Assembly: GCA_964371405.1 (NCBI GenBank)
Contig: CAYJLV010000015.1
Coordinates: 1-64,000, forward strand
Reading direction: 5' to 3'
DNA from: JAMHWF01 sp964371405
GTDB taxonomy: Bacteria; Pseudomonadota; Gammaproteobacteria; Burkholderiales; Burkholderiaceae_C
Length of the DNA stretch: 64,000 nt
Of the stretch, positions 1-7,305 are shown piece by piece. Under the pieces are notes generated by a model. It worked only from the letters and a program-made list of their open reading frames with translations, did not search any database and was not told the DNA's origin. The translations under genes and the position numbers were made by a program. Position 1 is the first letter of the stretch. Each line of letters starts with the position of its first letter.

Positions 1-21
1 ATTGGAGCTGTTCGGGGGCAT
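1..21 (-). CDS. tatC: Possible 5' end of tatC (partial, cut by window start)
   Basis: On the minus strand an ATG at 21-19 opens a frame (M-P-P-N-S-S-N) that runs off the window edge, 22 nt downstream of the tatB stop. The only reasons to call it tatC are its position after tatA-tatB and the usual tatABC order. Seven residues cannot show homology and no clear ribosome binding site is visible, so this is an inference from context. Confidence 0.3.
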
Positions 22-43
22 CACGCGGGCACGCTGGATTCGT

Positions 44-535
44 TCACAGGTTCTCGGCCGATCGGGGCGGACGGAAGCGCGCGACGCGCGCGGCGCCCGA
101 CTGCGCGTGCGTGCGCACGCCCTGACGCTGCTTGTACCACTGCGGCGTCGCGCCGCGCTTGACGCGCCACTTCTTCTTAGGGTGGCGGTACTCGGGCACC
201 GGCGGGCCGAGGCCCTCGTGCTGGCCGCTGCCGGGCGGCAGCGCGGTGGCGTCGTCGTTCCAGCCGGCGACGAGGTCGGCGTTGGTCTGCGCAATCCCGG
301 TGTTGACGGTCTGCTCGAGGTCGCGCGCCGCGTCCTCGACCGTCGACTTCATCTTCTTGAGATCCTCGAGCTCGATCGAGCGGTTGACCTCGGCCTTCAC
401 GTCGGCGACGTAGCGCTGCGCCTTGCCGATCAGGTGGCCGACGGTGCGCGCGACGCGCGGCAGCTTCTCGGGGCCGATCACGATCAGCGCGACCGCGCCG
501 ATCAGCGCGAGCTTGTCGATGCCGAGGTCGATCAT
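44..535 (-). CDS. tatB: Sec-independent protein translocase subunit TatB
   Basis: 163 residues. TatB forms with TatC the twin-arginine receptor in the inner membrane that recognises folded Tat substrates. The N-terminus MIDLGIDKLALIGAVALIVI is the single membrane span, followed by the family G-P-E-K-L-P hinge (about residues 21-26) and an amphipathic helix rich in charged residues. The tail is long, basic and low in complexity (about residues 100-163), as in many Burkholderiales. The start was chosen because the MIDLG start is the family standard; the frame stays open upstream but without homology. Encoded 41 nt after tatA. At least one protein in this window (the GH144 gene at 27202) carries a plausible twin-arginine signal. 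Confidence 0.95.
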   Translation of the reverse strand: MIDLGIDKLALIGAVALIVIGPEKLPRVARTVGHLIGKAQRYVADVKAEVNRSIELEDLKKMKSTVEDAARDLEQTVNTGIAQTNADLVAGWNDDATALPPGSGQHEGLGPPVPEYRHPKKKWRVKRGATPQWYKQRQGVRTHAQSGAARVARFRPPRSAENL

Positions 536-576
536 GGCGGGTCGGCGGCGGGCGTGGCGTTGCGAGCGTTGCCGGC

Positions 577-816
577 TCAGGACTTCGACTTGGCCTCGAC
601 GTCGACCGTGTTCGGATCGCTCGTCTTGTTCGTGGTGCCGACCTGCTGCGGCGGCTCGGCCGGCGTGGCGGCGGAGCCGCCTTCCTTCATGCCGTCCTTG
701 AAGCCCTTGACCGCGCCGCCGAGGTCGGTGCCCATGTTCTTGAGCTTCTTGGTGCCGAACACGAGCACGACGATCAGCAGCACGATGAGCCAATGCCAGA
801 TGCTGAACGAACCCAT
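577..816 (-). CDS. tatA: Sec-independent protein translocase subunit TatA
   Basis: 79 residues. TatA oligomerises to form the Tat conduit for folded proteins. It has an N-terminal membrane helix (about residues 5-21), the F-G-T-K-K-L hinge at about 20-26, an amphipathic helix with the K-N-M-G-T-D-L-G-G-A-V-K-G-F-K signature, and a hydrophilic tail. An AGGAGA ribosome binding site lies just upstream of the ATG at 816. It sits between the HIT gene and tatB, the order common in betaproteobacteria. Confidence 0.96.
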   Translation of the reverse strand: MGSFSIWHWLIVLLIVVLVFGTKKLKNMGTDLGGAVKGFKDGMKEGGSAATPAEPPQQVGTTNKTSDPNTVDVEAKSKS

Positions 817-846
817 GAAAATTCTCCTGGTGGGAATGCTTCGATT

Positions 847-1197
847 CTAGGCGCCGGGGCTGCGGCCCCAAGGGCGCGGTCCGCCGATCACGTGCATGTG
901 CAGGTGGTAGACCTCCTGCCCGCCGTCGGCGCCGGTGTTGATCAGCGTCTTGAAGCCGTTGCCCGCGCCGGCCTCGCGCGCCAGCCGCGGCGCCAACAAC
1001 AGCATGCGCCCGAGCAGGCCTTCGTGCGCAGGTGTGGCGTCGCCCAGCGTCGCCACGTGCAACTTCGGAATGACCAGCAGGTGCACCGGCGCCGCCGGAT
1101 GGATGTCGTGGAAGGCGAGAAGTTCCTCGTCCTCATAGATCTTATTCGACGGGATCTGCCCGGCGGCGATCTTGCAGAAGATGCAGTCGGCACTCAT
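847..1197 (-). CDS. HIT family (HINT-like) nucleotide hydrolase
   Basis: 116 residues. Histidine triad purine-nucleoside phosphoramidase type protein; members hydrolyse AMP-lysine or AMP-morpholidate type bonds in the cytosol, with an uncertain physiological substrate. It starts M-S-A-D-C-I-F-C-K-I, typical of the family, and ends with the catalytic H-L-H-M-H-V triad at about residues 98-102. The start ATG at 1197 overlaps the stop of the preceding DUF4870 gene by one base (TGATG), indicating translational coupling in the hisI-to-tat operon. In proteobacteria this gene is commonly placed between hisE and tatA. Confidence 0.93.
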   Translation of the reverse strand: MSADCIFCKIAAGQIPSNKIYEDEELLAFHDIHPAAPVHLLVIPKLHVATLGDATPAHEGLLGRMLLLAPRLAREAGAGNGFKTLINTGADGGQEVYHLHMHVIGGPRPWGRSPGA

Positions 1198-1577
1198 CAC
1201 GCCTCCATCGGCTTGCCGGCGTTGAGGTTCATCCAGCCGCGCACGATGCGGTAGAGGAACCAGATCGAGACGATCGCCCAGGCGATCATGCCCGGCACGA
1301 GGAACAGCAGCCACAGCGGACCGGTCACCAGGTACAACGCCGCGGCCCACAGCACGGTGCGGATACGCCAGGCGAAGTGCGTCTCCTGCCAGGTGCCGAC
1401 GGCGTCGTCCTTCTTGACCAGGTCGATCACGAAAGCGACCAGCAGCAGCGCGACGCTCGCCTGCACGCCGGGAATCACGGCGCCGACGGCGACGATGGTG
1501 TGCAGCAGATAGCTGATGTGGCCGACCGTCTTCAGCGACTTCTCGCGGTCGTCGGGCACGTCGATCACGTCGTTCAT
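1197..1577 (-). CDS. DUF4870-like small membrane protein
   Basis: 126 residues with three or four hydrophobic segments: about 22-43 (S-Y-L-L-H-T-I-V-A-V-G), 43-56, 70-90 and 88-112. It resembles the small membrane proteins inserted between hisE and the HIT gene in many Burkholderiales (DUF4870/YqaE-like annotation). No catalytic motif is visible and the function is unknown. It overlaps hisE by four bases (ATGA) and the HIT gene by one base, so it is co-translated with the operon. Confidence 0.8.
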   Translation of the reverse strand: MNDVIDVPDDREKSLKTVGHISYLLHTIVAVGAVIPGVQASVALLLVAFVIDLVKKDDAVGTWQETHFAWRIRTVLWAAALYLVTGPLWLLFLVPGMIAWAIVSIWFLYRIVRGWMNLNAGKPMEA

Positions 1578-1942
1578 GGCTCGCCTCCTTCGCGCTGCCG
1601 CGCCTTGCGCGCAGCGAACTCCTCCAGCCCCGACAGGCCCTCGCGGCGCTGCAACTCGGCCAGCACGTCGGCCGGCGCGAGGCCGTGCTGCGCCAGCACG
1701 ATCATGGTGTGGAACCACAGGTCGGCGACTTCGCCCGTCAGGCGCACCGCGTCACCGTCCTTGGCCGCCATCACGACTTCCGTCGCCTCTTCGCCCACCT
1801 TCTTGAGCATCGCGTCGCCGCCCTTGGCGAACAGGCGCGCGACGTAGCTCCGGTCGGGGTCGCCGCCGCGCCGCGACTCGATCACCTGCGCCAGGCGCGC
1901 CAGCACGTCCTGCGACAGCGCCCGCTTGTCGTCGTTCGTCAT
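1574..1942 (-). CDS. hisE: Phosphoribosyl-ATP pyrophosphatase HisE
   Basis: 122 residues. Second step of histidine synthesis: phosphoribosyl-ATP to phosphoribosyl-AMP plus PPi. The MazG-like all-alpha fold is evident from K-V-G-E-E-A-T-E-V-V-M-A-A-K (about residues 47-60), whose acidic residues bind Mg2+, and from E-V-A-D-L-W-F-H at about 71-78. It overlaps the hisI stop by ATGA. hisE and hisI are separate genes here rather than fused as in enterobacteria. The C-terminal Ala/Arg/Glu-rich end is normal for the group. Confidence 0.96.
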   Translation of the reverse strand: MTNDDKRALSQDVLARLAQVIESRRGGDPDRSYVARLFAKGGDAMLKKVGEEATEVVMAAKDGDAVRLTGEVADLWFHTMIVLAQHGLAPADVLAELQRREGLSGLEEFAARKARQREGGEP

Positions 1943-2328
1943 TTGTAGATGGTCTGCGGATCTTTCAAGACCGGGTCGACGGCCTGCCAGGCGCCGTCGC
2001 GATACAGCTGGAAGAAGCACGAGTGGCGGCCTGTGTGGCAGGCGATGCCCGGCTCGTGGCCGAGCTGCTCGACCTTGAGCAGCACGACGTCGTTGTCGCA
2101 GTCGAGCCGCATCTCATGCACCCGCTGCACATGGCCCGACTCCTCGCCCTTGTGCCACAACCGGTTGCGCGAACGGCTCCAGTAGACCGCCTCGCCCAGC
2201 TCGGCGGTGCGCGCCAGCGCCTCGCGATTCATGAACGCGAGCATCAGCACGTCGTTGCTGCCGACCTCCTGCGCGATCACCGGCACGAGGCCGGCGGCGT
2301 CCCACTTGACGGCATCGAGCCAGTTCAT
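1939..2328 (-). CDS. hisI: Phosphoribosyl-AMP cyclohydrolase HisI
   Basis: 129 residues. Third step of histidine synthesis, opening the adenine ring of phosphoribosyl-AMP; a cytosolic Zn/Mg enzyme. Recognised by the F-M-N-R-E-A-L motif (about 32-38), Y-W-S-R-S-R-N-R-L-W-H-K-G-E-E-S-G-H, and the metal-binding D-C-D-N-D / C-H-T-G-R-x-S-C-F region. hisF is not immediately upstream in this window: the next upstream gene is a Nudix hydrolase only 16 nt away on the same strand, so hisI and hisE are probably read from the DUF815-Nudix transcript here. Confidence 0.97.
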   Translation of the reverse strand: MNWLDAVKWDAAGLVPVIAQEVGSNDVLMLAFMNREALARTAELGEAVYWSRSRNRLWHKGEESGHVQRVHEMRLDCDNDVVLLKVEQLGHEPGIACHTGRHSCFFQLYRDGAWQAVDPVLKDPQTIYK

Positions 2329-2344
2329 CGGTTCAGTGTAGCAA

Positions 2345-2788
2345 TCACTCGCGATGCGTCGCACCGGAGAACCCGCGCTCGCGGGCGAACCATTGCAGCA
2401 CCGGCACGGTGCCGGGCAGCACCGGCACGACCTCGACGGGCAGCGTCTGCCAGGCCATCTGCTGGCCTTCGCGCATCTCGAAGTCGCCGTGCCAGTCGTA
2501 GACCTTGCAGAAGTGCAGCCGCACGAGGGCGTGCGGGTAGTCGACGATCTCGACCTGCCACGGCTGCGCCGCGCCGATCGTGATGCCGAGCTCCTCGTGC
2601 AACTCGCGGCGCAGCGCCTGCTCGACGCTCTCGCCCGGCTCGAGCTTGCCGCCAGGGAACTCCCAGTAGCCGGCGTAGACCTTGCCGCCGGGGCGCGACG
2701 TGAGCAGGAAGCGGCCCTCGCGGCCGGCCGCGTCATGCTCGATCAGCACGCCCACCGCCACGTCGACGGGCTCGCGCGGTGCCGTCAC
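2345..2788 (-). CDS. MutT-like Nudix hydrolase
   Basis: 147 residues. Nudix box G-x5-E-x7-R-E-L-x-E-E-L-G lies at about residues 46-68 (G-K-L-E-P-G-E-S-V-E-Q ... R-R-E-L-H-E-E-L-G-I), preceded by W-E-F-P-G-G-K. This architecture matches MutT-type 8-oxo-dGTP diphosphatases that sanitise the nucleotide pool; the exact substrate cannot be proven from sequence. The GTG start at 2788 overlaps the DUF815 ATPase stop (GTGA), which supports that start. C-terminal W-F-A-R-E-R-G-F-S completes the domain without a fused thiamine-phosphate synthase domain, unlike some betaproteobacterial MutT proteins. Confidence 0.88.
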   Translation of the reverse strand: MTAPREPVDVAVGVLIEHDAAGREGRFLLTSRPGGKVYAGYWEFPGGKLEPGESVEQALRRELHEELGITIGAAQPWQVEIVDYPHALVRLHFCKVYDWHGDFEMREGQQMAWQTLPVEVVPVLPGTVPVLQWFARERGFSGATHRE

Positions 2789-3666
2789 GCCGCGTGCCGC
2801 GCCGACCAGTCGCGCGCGAACTGCATCGCGACGCGGCCTGAGCGCGAGCCGCGCTCCAGGGCCCAGATCAGCGCCTCACCGCGCGCCTCGGCGACCTCGC
2901 CCTCGGCGACGCCGAAGTTGCGCAGCCACTGCGCAACGATGGCGAGGTACTCGTCCTGGCTGAACGGGTAGAAGCTCACCCACAGACCGAAGCGCTCCGA
3001 CAGCGAGATCTTCTCCTCGATCACTTCACCGGGATGGACCTCGCCGTCCTCGGTATGCGTATAGGACAGGTTGTCCTTCATGTACTCGGGCAGCAGGTGG
3101 CGGCGGTTGCTCGTCGCGCAGATCAGCACGTTGTCCGACGCCTGCGCGACCGAGCCGTCGAGCACCGACTTCAGCGCCTTGTAGCCCGGTTCGCCCTCGT
3201 CGAAGCTCAGGTCGTCGCAATAGACGAGGTAGCGCTCGGACCGCTCGGCCACCAAATCCACGAGATCGGGCAGATCGACCATGTCGGTCTTGTCGACTTC
3301 GATCAGGCGCAGGCCGCGCGGCGCGAACTCGTTGAGGCAGGCCTTGATCAGCGACGACTTGCCGGTGCCGCGCGCGCCGGTCAGCAGCACGTTGTTGGCG
3401 CGTTGGCCAGCGACGAACTGCACCGTGTTGCGCACCAGCCGTTCCTTCTGCGCATCGATCTCGCGCAGATCGGCCAGGCGGATCGTCGCGACATGGCGCA
3501 CCGGTTCGAGCCGGCCTGAGCCGCCGCGCTTGCGGTAGCGGAACGCCGTGGATGCGCTCCAGTCGGGCGCGGCGAGCGGATGCGGCAGCACGGCTTCGAG
3601 GCGCGTCATCAGCGCCTCGGCGCGCGCGATCAGGTGCAACAGCGGTTCGGCGGAACTCGTCGTCAT
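2785..3666 (-). CDS. DUF815 family P-loop ATPase
   Basis: 293 residues. AAA-type ATPase of the DUF815 family: Walker A G-A-R-G-T-G-K-S-S at about residues 97-105, Walker B-like Y-L-V-Y-C-D-D-L-S-F (about 146-155), sensor I-like C-A-T-S-N-R-R-H-L-L-P-E (about 184-195), and arginine-containing sensor motifs near the end. The family is widespread in proteobacteria but its cellular role is not established. In many Burkholderiales it is followed by mutT, as here (four-base overlap). The ATG at 3666 is the natural start. Confidence 0.88.
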   Translation of the reverse strand: MTTSSAEPLLHLIARAEALMTRLEAVLPHPLAAPDWSASTAFRYRKRGGSGRLEPVRHVATIRLADLREIDAQKERLVRNTVQFVAGQRANNVLLTGARGTGKSSLIKACLNEFAPRGLRLIEVDKTDMVDLPDLVDLVAERSERYLVYCDDLSFDEGEPGYKALKSVLDGSVAQASDNVLICATSNRRHLLPEYMKDNLSYTHTEDGEVHPGEVIEEKISLSERFGLWVSFYPFSQDEYLAIVAQWLRNFGVAEGEVAEARGEALIWALERGSRSGRVAMQFARDWSARHAA

Positions 3667-3725
3667 GAAGTTCGTTCGGCTCGTGCCGCTCGTCGTGCGA
3701 GTTGTCGATGCGGTCCGACGCCGCC

Positions 3726-3955
3726 GGGTGCCCTGCTCCGCTCATGTCCTCCGGACTGCGCTGCGCGCAGCCCTCCCCCTTTGCTTCGCTGCGCAGGGCA
3801 CCCGACGCCCTCGGCCAAGCACCACGGAGGCATGCCTGCTGTGGACGTGCCCCCGTCGTTGCAAAAGCGGGCTGTCGAGGCGTCCTGTGGAGCAAAGTAA
3901 AGGAGGAGCGCCGGGCGCAGCCCGGTGCGGGGTACATGAGCGCAACAGGGCACCC
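3726..3955. repeat. Imperfect inverted repeat, 67-bp arms, in the 3667-4029 intergenic region
   Basis: The 363-bp gap between the DUF815 gene and slmA holds no convincing gene. Arm A (3726-3792) and the reverse complement of arm B (3889-3955) both begin GGGTGCCCTG and share CGCTCATGT, GCTGCGC and CCTTT blocks; by hand alignment about 53 of 67 positions match. A 96-nt spacer separates them. Short open frames rich in Arg/Ala/Ser/Pro cross the region but look like translated repeat. It resembles GC-rich interspersed elements of Burkholderiales and could fold into a long hairpin between these two same-strand operons. Confidence 0.7.
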
Positions 3956-4029
3956 CGGCAGCCCGCCCGCGCCGCGGCTCCAACGAAAGCAACGAGCCGC
4001 AAGCCGGCGCCGCGGGAAGCGCTTTCACT

Positions 4030-4695
4030 TCACCCGACCAGCAGCCGCAACGCCGCCTCCAGATGCTCCGTCGGGCTGCGCTTGAACCCCGACCGCGCAA
4101 ATCGCTGCAACCGCCCGACGGCAAAACCCGTCAGCACCGAAGCCTGCGCGTTGGCGTCGACGGTGGGCGTCGTCGAGCCGGCGGCTTCGGCGGCCTGCCG
4201 CAGGCTCTGGCGCAGTTGCGACTCGATGCGGTCGAAGAACTGATTCATGCGCACCAGCAGCCGCTCGTGCTCGAAGACGAGGGCGTCGCCGACCATCACT
4301 CGCGTCATGCCCGGGTTCTTCTCGCAGAACTGCAGCAGCACCGTCAGCACCCTCTGCGCCTGCACCGTGCCTGAAAGCTCGCGCTCGGCGATCTGGTTGA
4401 CGAGGGTGAACACGCTCTGCTCGATGAACTCGATCAGCCCCTCGAACATCTGCGCCTTGCTCGCGAAATGGCGGTACAGCGCGGCCTCGCTCACGTCGAG
4501 CCGCGCCGCGAGCGCCGCCGTCGTGATGCGCTCGGCGCCCGGCTGCTCGAGCATCGTCGCCAGCGTCTGCAGGATCTGCACGCGGCGTTCGCCGGGCTTG
4601 GGACGCTTGCGGCCACTGGCCGCGGGCGCGGCGCTTTCGGCGGCCTCAGTCGCGAGCGGGACGGCAGCCTCGGAAGGGGTCGAGTCGGTAGACAT
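4030..4695 (-). CDS. slmA: Nucleoid occlusion factor SlmA-like TetR-family regulator
   Basis: 221 residues. SlmA binds specific chromosomal sites and blocks FtsZ assembly over the nucleoid. The TetR helix-turn-helix is at about residues 45-80 (R-I-T-T-A-A-L-A-A-R-L-D-V-S-E-A-A-L-Y-R-H-F), followed by K-A-Q-M-F-E-G-L-I-E-F-I-E, typical of SlmA. The ATG at 4695 has AGAAGG five bases upstream; an ATG 42 nt further upstream is less likely. It overlaps by one base (TGATG) the stop of the nucleotidase gene. The argB-nucleotidase-slmA arrangement is common in Burkholderiales. N-terminal 30 residues are low-complexity Ala/Glu/Ser. Confidence 0.85.
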   Translation of the reverse strand: MSTDSTPSEAAVPLATEAAESAAPAASGRKRPKPGERRVQILQTLATMLEQPGAERITTAALAARLDVSEAALYRHFASKAQMFEGLIEFIEQSVFTLVNQIAERELSGTVQAQRVLTVLLQFCEKNPGMTRVMVGDALVFEHERLLVRMNQFFDRIESQLRQSLRQAAEAAGSTTPTVDANAQASVLTGFAVGRLQRFARSGFKRSPTEHLEAALRLLVG

Positions 4696-5384
4696 CACAG
4701 CCTTCTCAGAGCGTGGAGCGAACTGATTCTCGCACACACATAGGCTGGCTTGCGCGCATGGTGAACACCAACTTCGGGTCCGTGGGCAGCGCCGCGCAGA
4801 TAGGCCTGCATCCAGACTGCACGCATGCCGACGCGGCGCGCAGCGCGCTGGTGCGCCAGCGTGTCCTCGACCAGCACGCAGCGCTCGGCCGGCAGCTTCA
4901 GCCGCGCCAGCACGAAGCGCAGCATGCGCGCGTCGGGCTTCGGGCGCAGCGCGCCGAACATGCGCATGCCCTCGATCGCGATCACGGCCTCGAAGTGCTG
5001 CGTCAAGCGCAGCTTCTCGAGCACCCGCTCGGCGTAGCGCGCCGGCGCATTCGTCAGGACGAACTTGCGCCCCGGCAGCCGCGCCAGCGCCGCGCGGTCG
5101 CGCCGGCTCGCGCGCAGGCTCGCCTCGAGGCCTTCGAGGCGATGCGTGTTCTCGAGGTAGTGCGCGGCGCGGATCGCGTGGTGGCGCTCCAGCCCGAGCA
5201 GCGTCGCGCCGTAGCGGCGCCAGTAGTGCAGCCGCAGCGCGTCGGCAGCGTCGCGGTCGAGCGCCAGTTCACGCTCGATGTAGTCGGTGATCGCGACGTT
5301 GATGCGGCCGAACACGGCCTGCGATGCATCGTGCAGCGTGTTGTCGAGGTCGAAGAACCAGACGGTGCGGGACGAGATCGCCAC
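4695..5384 (-). CDS. HAD-superfamily pyrimidine 5'-nucleotidase
   Basis: 229 residues. HAD phosphatase with motif I F-F-D-L-D-N-T-L-H at about residues 9-17, a helical cap, motif II at V-L-T-N-A-P-A-R-Y (about 106-114), and motif III/IV K-P-D ... L-V-E-D-T (about 147-171). Such proteins (SDT1/YjjG-like) dephosphorylate pyrimidine 5'-nucleotides in the cytosol; the substrate is assigned by family only. The GTG at 5384 gives a start eight residues before motif I and eight bases after the argB stop; no ATG fits. The tail crosses into the slmA start by one base. Confidence 0.83.
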   Translation of the reverse strand: MAISSRTVWFFDLDNTLHDASQAVFGRINVAITDYIERELALDRDAADALRLHYWRRYGATLLGLERHHAIRAAHYLENTHRLEGLEASLRASRRDRAALARLPGRKFVLTNAPARYAERVLEKLRLTQHFEAVIAIEGMRMFGALRPKPDARMLRFVLARLKLPAERCVLVEDTLAHQRAARRVGMRAVWMQAYLRGAAHGPEVGVHHARKPAYVCARISSLHALRRL

Positions 5385-5392
5385 AGCGGCGC

Positions 5393-6313
5393 TCAATGCG
5401 AGCGGATCATCGTGCCGTAGGCTTGGTCGGTCAGCACCTCGAGCAGCATGGCGTGCGGGACGCGCCCGTCGATGATGTGCACGGCGTTGACGCCGTTCTT
5501 CGCCGCGTCGAGCGCCGATGCGATCTTGGGCAGCATGCCGCCCGAGATCGTGCCGTCGGCGAACAACTCGTCGATCTCGCGCGCCGACAGGTTGGTCAGC
5601 AGCTTGCCGGTCTTGTCGAGCACGCCGGGCGTGTTGGTCAGCAGCATCAGCTTCTCGGCCTTCAGTACCTCGGCGAGCTTGCCGGCAACGACGTCGGCGT
5701 TGATGTTGTAGTTCTCGTTGTGCGCGCCGAAGCCCAGCGGCGAGATCACGGGGATGAACTGGTCGTCCTGCAGCGCCTTCACGACCGAGGGATCGATCGA
5801 CTCGATCTCGCCGACCGCTCCCATGTCGTGCTCCTTGGCCGGGTCGTCCTTGTCGAGCATCTTGAGTTTGCGCGCGCGGATCAGGCCGCCGTCGCGCCCG
5901 GTCAGGCCGACCGCCTTGCCGCCGGCGACGTTGATCAGGCCGACGATGTCCTGCTGGACCTGGCCCGCGAGCACCCACTCGACGACTTCCATCGTCTCCT
6001 CGTCGGTGACGCGCATGCCCTGGATGAAGGTGCCCTTCTTGCCGACCTTGGCCAGCGCCTCGTCGATCTGCGGCCCGCCGCCGTGAACGACGACGGGGTT
6101 CATGCCGACGAGCTTGAGCAGCACCACGTCTTCGGCGAAGTCCTGCTGCAGCGCCGGATCCGTCATCGCGTTGCCGCCGTACTTGATGACGATCGTCTTG
6201 CCGTGGAAGCGCCGGATGTAGGGCAGCGCCTGCGCGAGGATCTCGGCCTTGTCGCGCGGAGCGATCAGCGAGAGAGGGTCGGCGTCGGACGAGGCAGCGG
6301 GATCGGTGGGCAT
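5393..6313 (-). CDS. argB: Acetylglutamate kinase
   Basis: 306 residues. Phosphorylates N-acetyl-L-glutamate, the second step of arginine synthesis. Family landmarks: I-V-I-K-Y-G-G-N-A-M (about 42-51, nucleotide phosphate loop), V-V-V-H-G-G-G-P-Q-I-D (about 73-83), the acetylglutamate-binding G-M-R-V-T-D region, Y-N-I-N-A-D, and G-G-M-L-P-K-I. The ATG at 6313 gives a short Pro/Ala/Ser leader before A-E-I-L-A-Q-A-L-P-Y-I, as in other betaproteobacteria. It heads the argB-nucleotidase-slmA operon. Confidence 0.97.
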   Translation of the reverse strand: MPTDPAASSDADPLSLIAPRDKAEILAQALPYIRRFHGKTIVIKYGGNAMTDPALQQDFAEDVVLLKLVGMNPVVVHGGGPQIDEALAKVGKKGTFIQGMRVTDEETMEVVEWVLAGQVQQDIVGLINVAGGKAVGLTGRDGGLIRARKLKMLDKDDPAKEHDMGAVGEIESIDPSVVKALQDDQFIPVISPLGFGAHNENYNINADVVAGKLAEVLKAEKLMLLTNTPGVLDKTGKLLTNLSAREIDELFADGTISGGMLPKIASALDAAKNGVNAVHIIDGRVPHAMLLEVLTDQAYGTMIRSH

Positions 6314-6374
6314 GGCGGGTCGAGCGGAGTTGCGGCCCGCATTGTAGGAAGGTCGGCGCCCGGTCGGGCCGCCG

Positions 6375-6391
6375 CGCCGGGCCGCCCCAAG
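6375..6391. repeat. Copy of a 17-nt repeat core shared (inverted) with 15136-15152
   Basis: CGCCGGGCCGCCCCAAG at 6375-6391 is the exact reverse complement of 15136-15152. Both copies lie at gene boundaries inside GC-rich spacer DNA (argB leader; dusB end), so they look like members of a dispersed intergenic repeat rather than coding sequence. Confidence 0.6.
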
Positions 6392-6416
6392 CCAGGCCCG
6401 AACCCTCCCGGAGGGT

Positions 6417-6438
6417 CGCTCGCCGTACTCGGCGAGCG
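6417..6438. terminator. Perfect hairpin between the DUF411 gene and argB
   Basis: CGCTCGCCG and CGGCGAGCG (9-bp perfect stem) flank a TACT loop; immediately upstream another short palindrome, ACCCTCC-C-GGAGGGT, occurs at 6402-6416. The position, just past the 3' end of the minus-strand DUF411 gene and before the argB start, suits a transcription terminator. There is no U-run, so it may instead be a repeat-derived hairpin. Confidence 0.5.
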
Positions 6439-6452
6439 GGGTGCCGTCATTT

Positions 6453-6914
6453 TCAGCGATAAGCTTGGTACACCGATGCCGCGCCGCCGTTGCGCACCAG
6501 CAGCACGTCGTAGGGATCCTTGCGCCCGCCGTACTCGGGGCCGTCCATACCGGGCGCGCCGAGCGGCATCGCCGGCACGGCGAGGCCGACGACGGCCGCG
6601 GGCTTCTCCTTGAGCAGCCGGCGAATCTCGCGCGCCGGCACGTGGCCCTCGACCGCGTAGCCGCCGACCTGGGCCGTGTGGCACGAGCCGTAGCGCAGCG
6701 GCATGCCCAGCCGATTGCGCGCCTCGTCGTTGCCGTCGTCGTGCACGCGCACGGCGAAGCCTTCGGCCTGCAGATGCGCGATCCAGTCCTCGCAGCAACC
6801 GCAACTCGGCGACTTCCAGACCTCGACCAGCGGCTTCGCGCCCTGAGCAAAGGCGAAGTTCGCGCTCCATGCGCCGGCGAGTGCCGCCAGCATCAACATT
6901 CTTCGTTTCACCAT
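6453..6914 (-). CDS. DUF411 periplasmic metal-binding protein
   Basis: 153 residues. A signal peptide (about residues 1-22, M-V-K-R-R-M-L-M-L-A-A-L-A-G) precedes the DUF411 core: V-W-K-S-P-S-C-G-C-C-E-D-W (CxCC cluster near residue 36), G-S-C-H-T-A (about 75-80) and G-H-V-P-A-R-E-I-R-R-L-L. DUF411 proteins are found with copper resistance genes and are thought to bind metal; the activity is unproven. Divergent from the CusF-like gene at 7000 with 85 bp between the two starts, so shared copper-responsive control is plausible. The start at 6914 is preferred because it begins directly at the signal peptide. Confidence 0.85.
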   Translation of the reverse strand: MVKRRMLMLAALAGAWSANFAFAQGAKPLVEVWKSPSCGCCEDWIAHLQAEGFAVRVHDDGNDEARNRLGMPLRYGSCHTAQVGGYAVEGHVPAREIRRLLKEKPAAVVGLAVPAMPLGAPGMDGPEYGGRKDPYDVLLVRNGGAASVYQAYR

Positions 6915-6999
6915 GACATCGGCTCGTTGCTTGTTGCCGGCGGTAGAGTATGCCGCGCTGCGCAAAGTTCAACGGTGCGCGGCCCCGAAAGGACGAGGG

Positions 7000-7275
7000 A
7001 TGAAACATTGGATCGCCGCGGCGGCGCTGCTGGCCGGCGCCCACGCTCACGCGCAAATGGTCGACGGCGAGGTGCAGAAGGTCGACGCGAGCGCCGGCAA
7101 GGTCACGCTCAAGCACGGCGCGATCAAGGCGCTCGACATGCCGGCGATGACGATGTCGTACCGCGTCGCCGATCCGGCTGCGCTGGCGCGCATCAAGCCC
7201 GGCGACAGGGTGCGCTTTTCGGCCGGCAAGGTCGGCGGCCAGTACACGGTGACGGCGATCGAGCCGGCGAAGTAG
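7000..7275 (+). CDS. CusF-like periplasmic copper-binding protein
   Basis: 91 residues with a signal peptide (M-K-H-W-I-A-A-A-A-L-L-A-G-A-H-A-H-A) and one CusF/OB domain. The metal-site stretch is H-G-A-I-K-A-L-D-M-P-A-M-T-M (about residues 40-53): the His and the M-x-M pair of CusF are present, but the tryptophan that caps copper in E. coli CusF is replaced by Met, as in many CusB-fused or stand-alone homologues. Role inferred: periplasmic Cu(I)/Ag(I) binding. GAGG lies just before the ATG. Convergent with the CadR-type gene, 30 bp apart. Confidence 0.82.
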   Translation: MKHWIAAAALLAGAHAHAQMVDGEVQKVDASAGKVTLKHGAIKALDMPAMTMSYRVADPAALARIKPGDRVRFSAGKVGGQYTVTAIEPAK

Positions 7276-7305
7276 CGCGCCAGCCACCGCCGCGCTGCTG
7301 CTGCC

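Noticed and set aside
3667..4029. Short Arg/Pro/Ser-rich open frames as hypothetical proteins
   Set aside because: They coincide with the arms of the inverted repeat and have no start signals.
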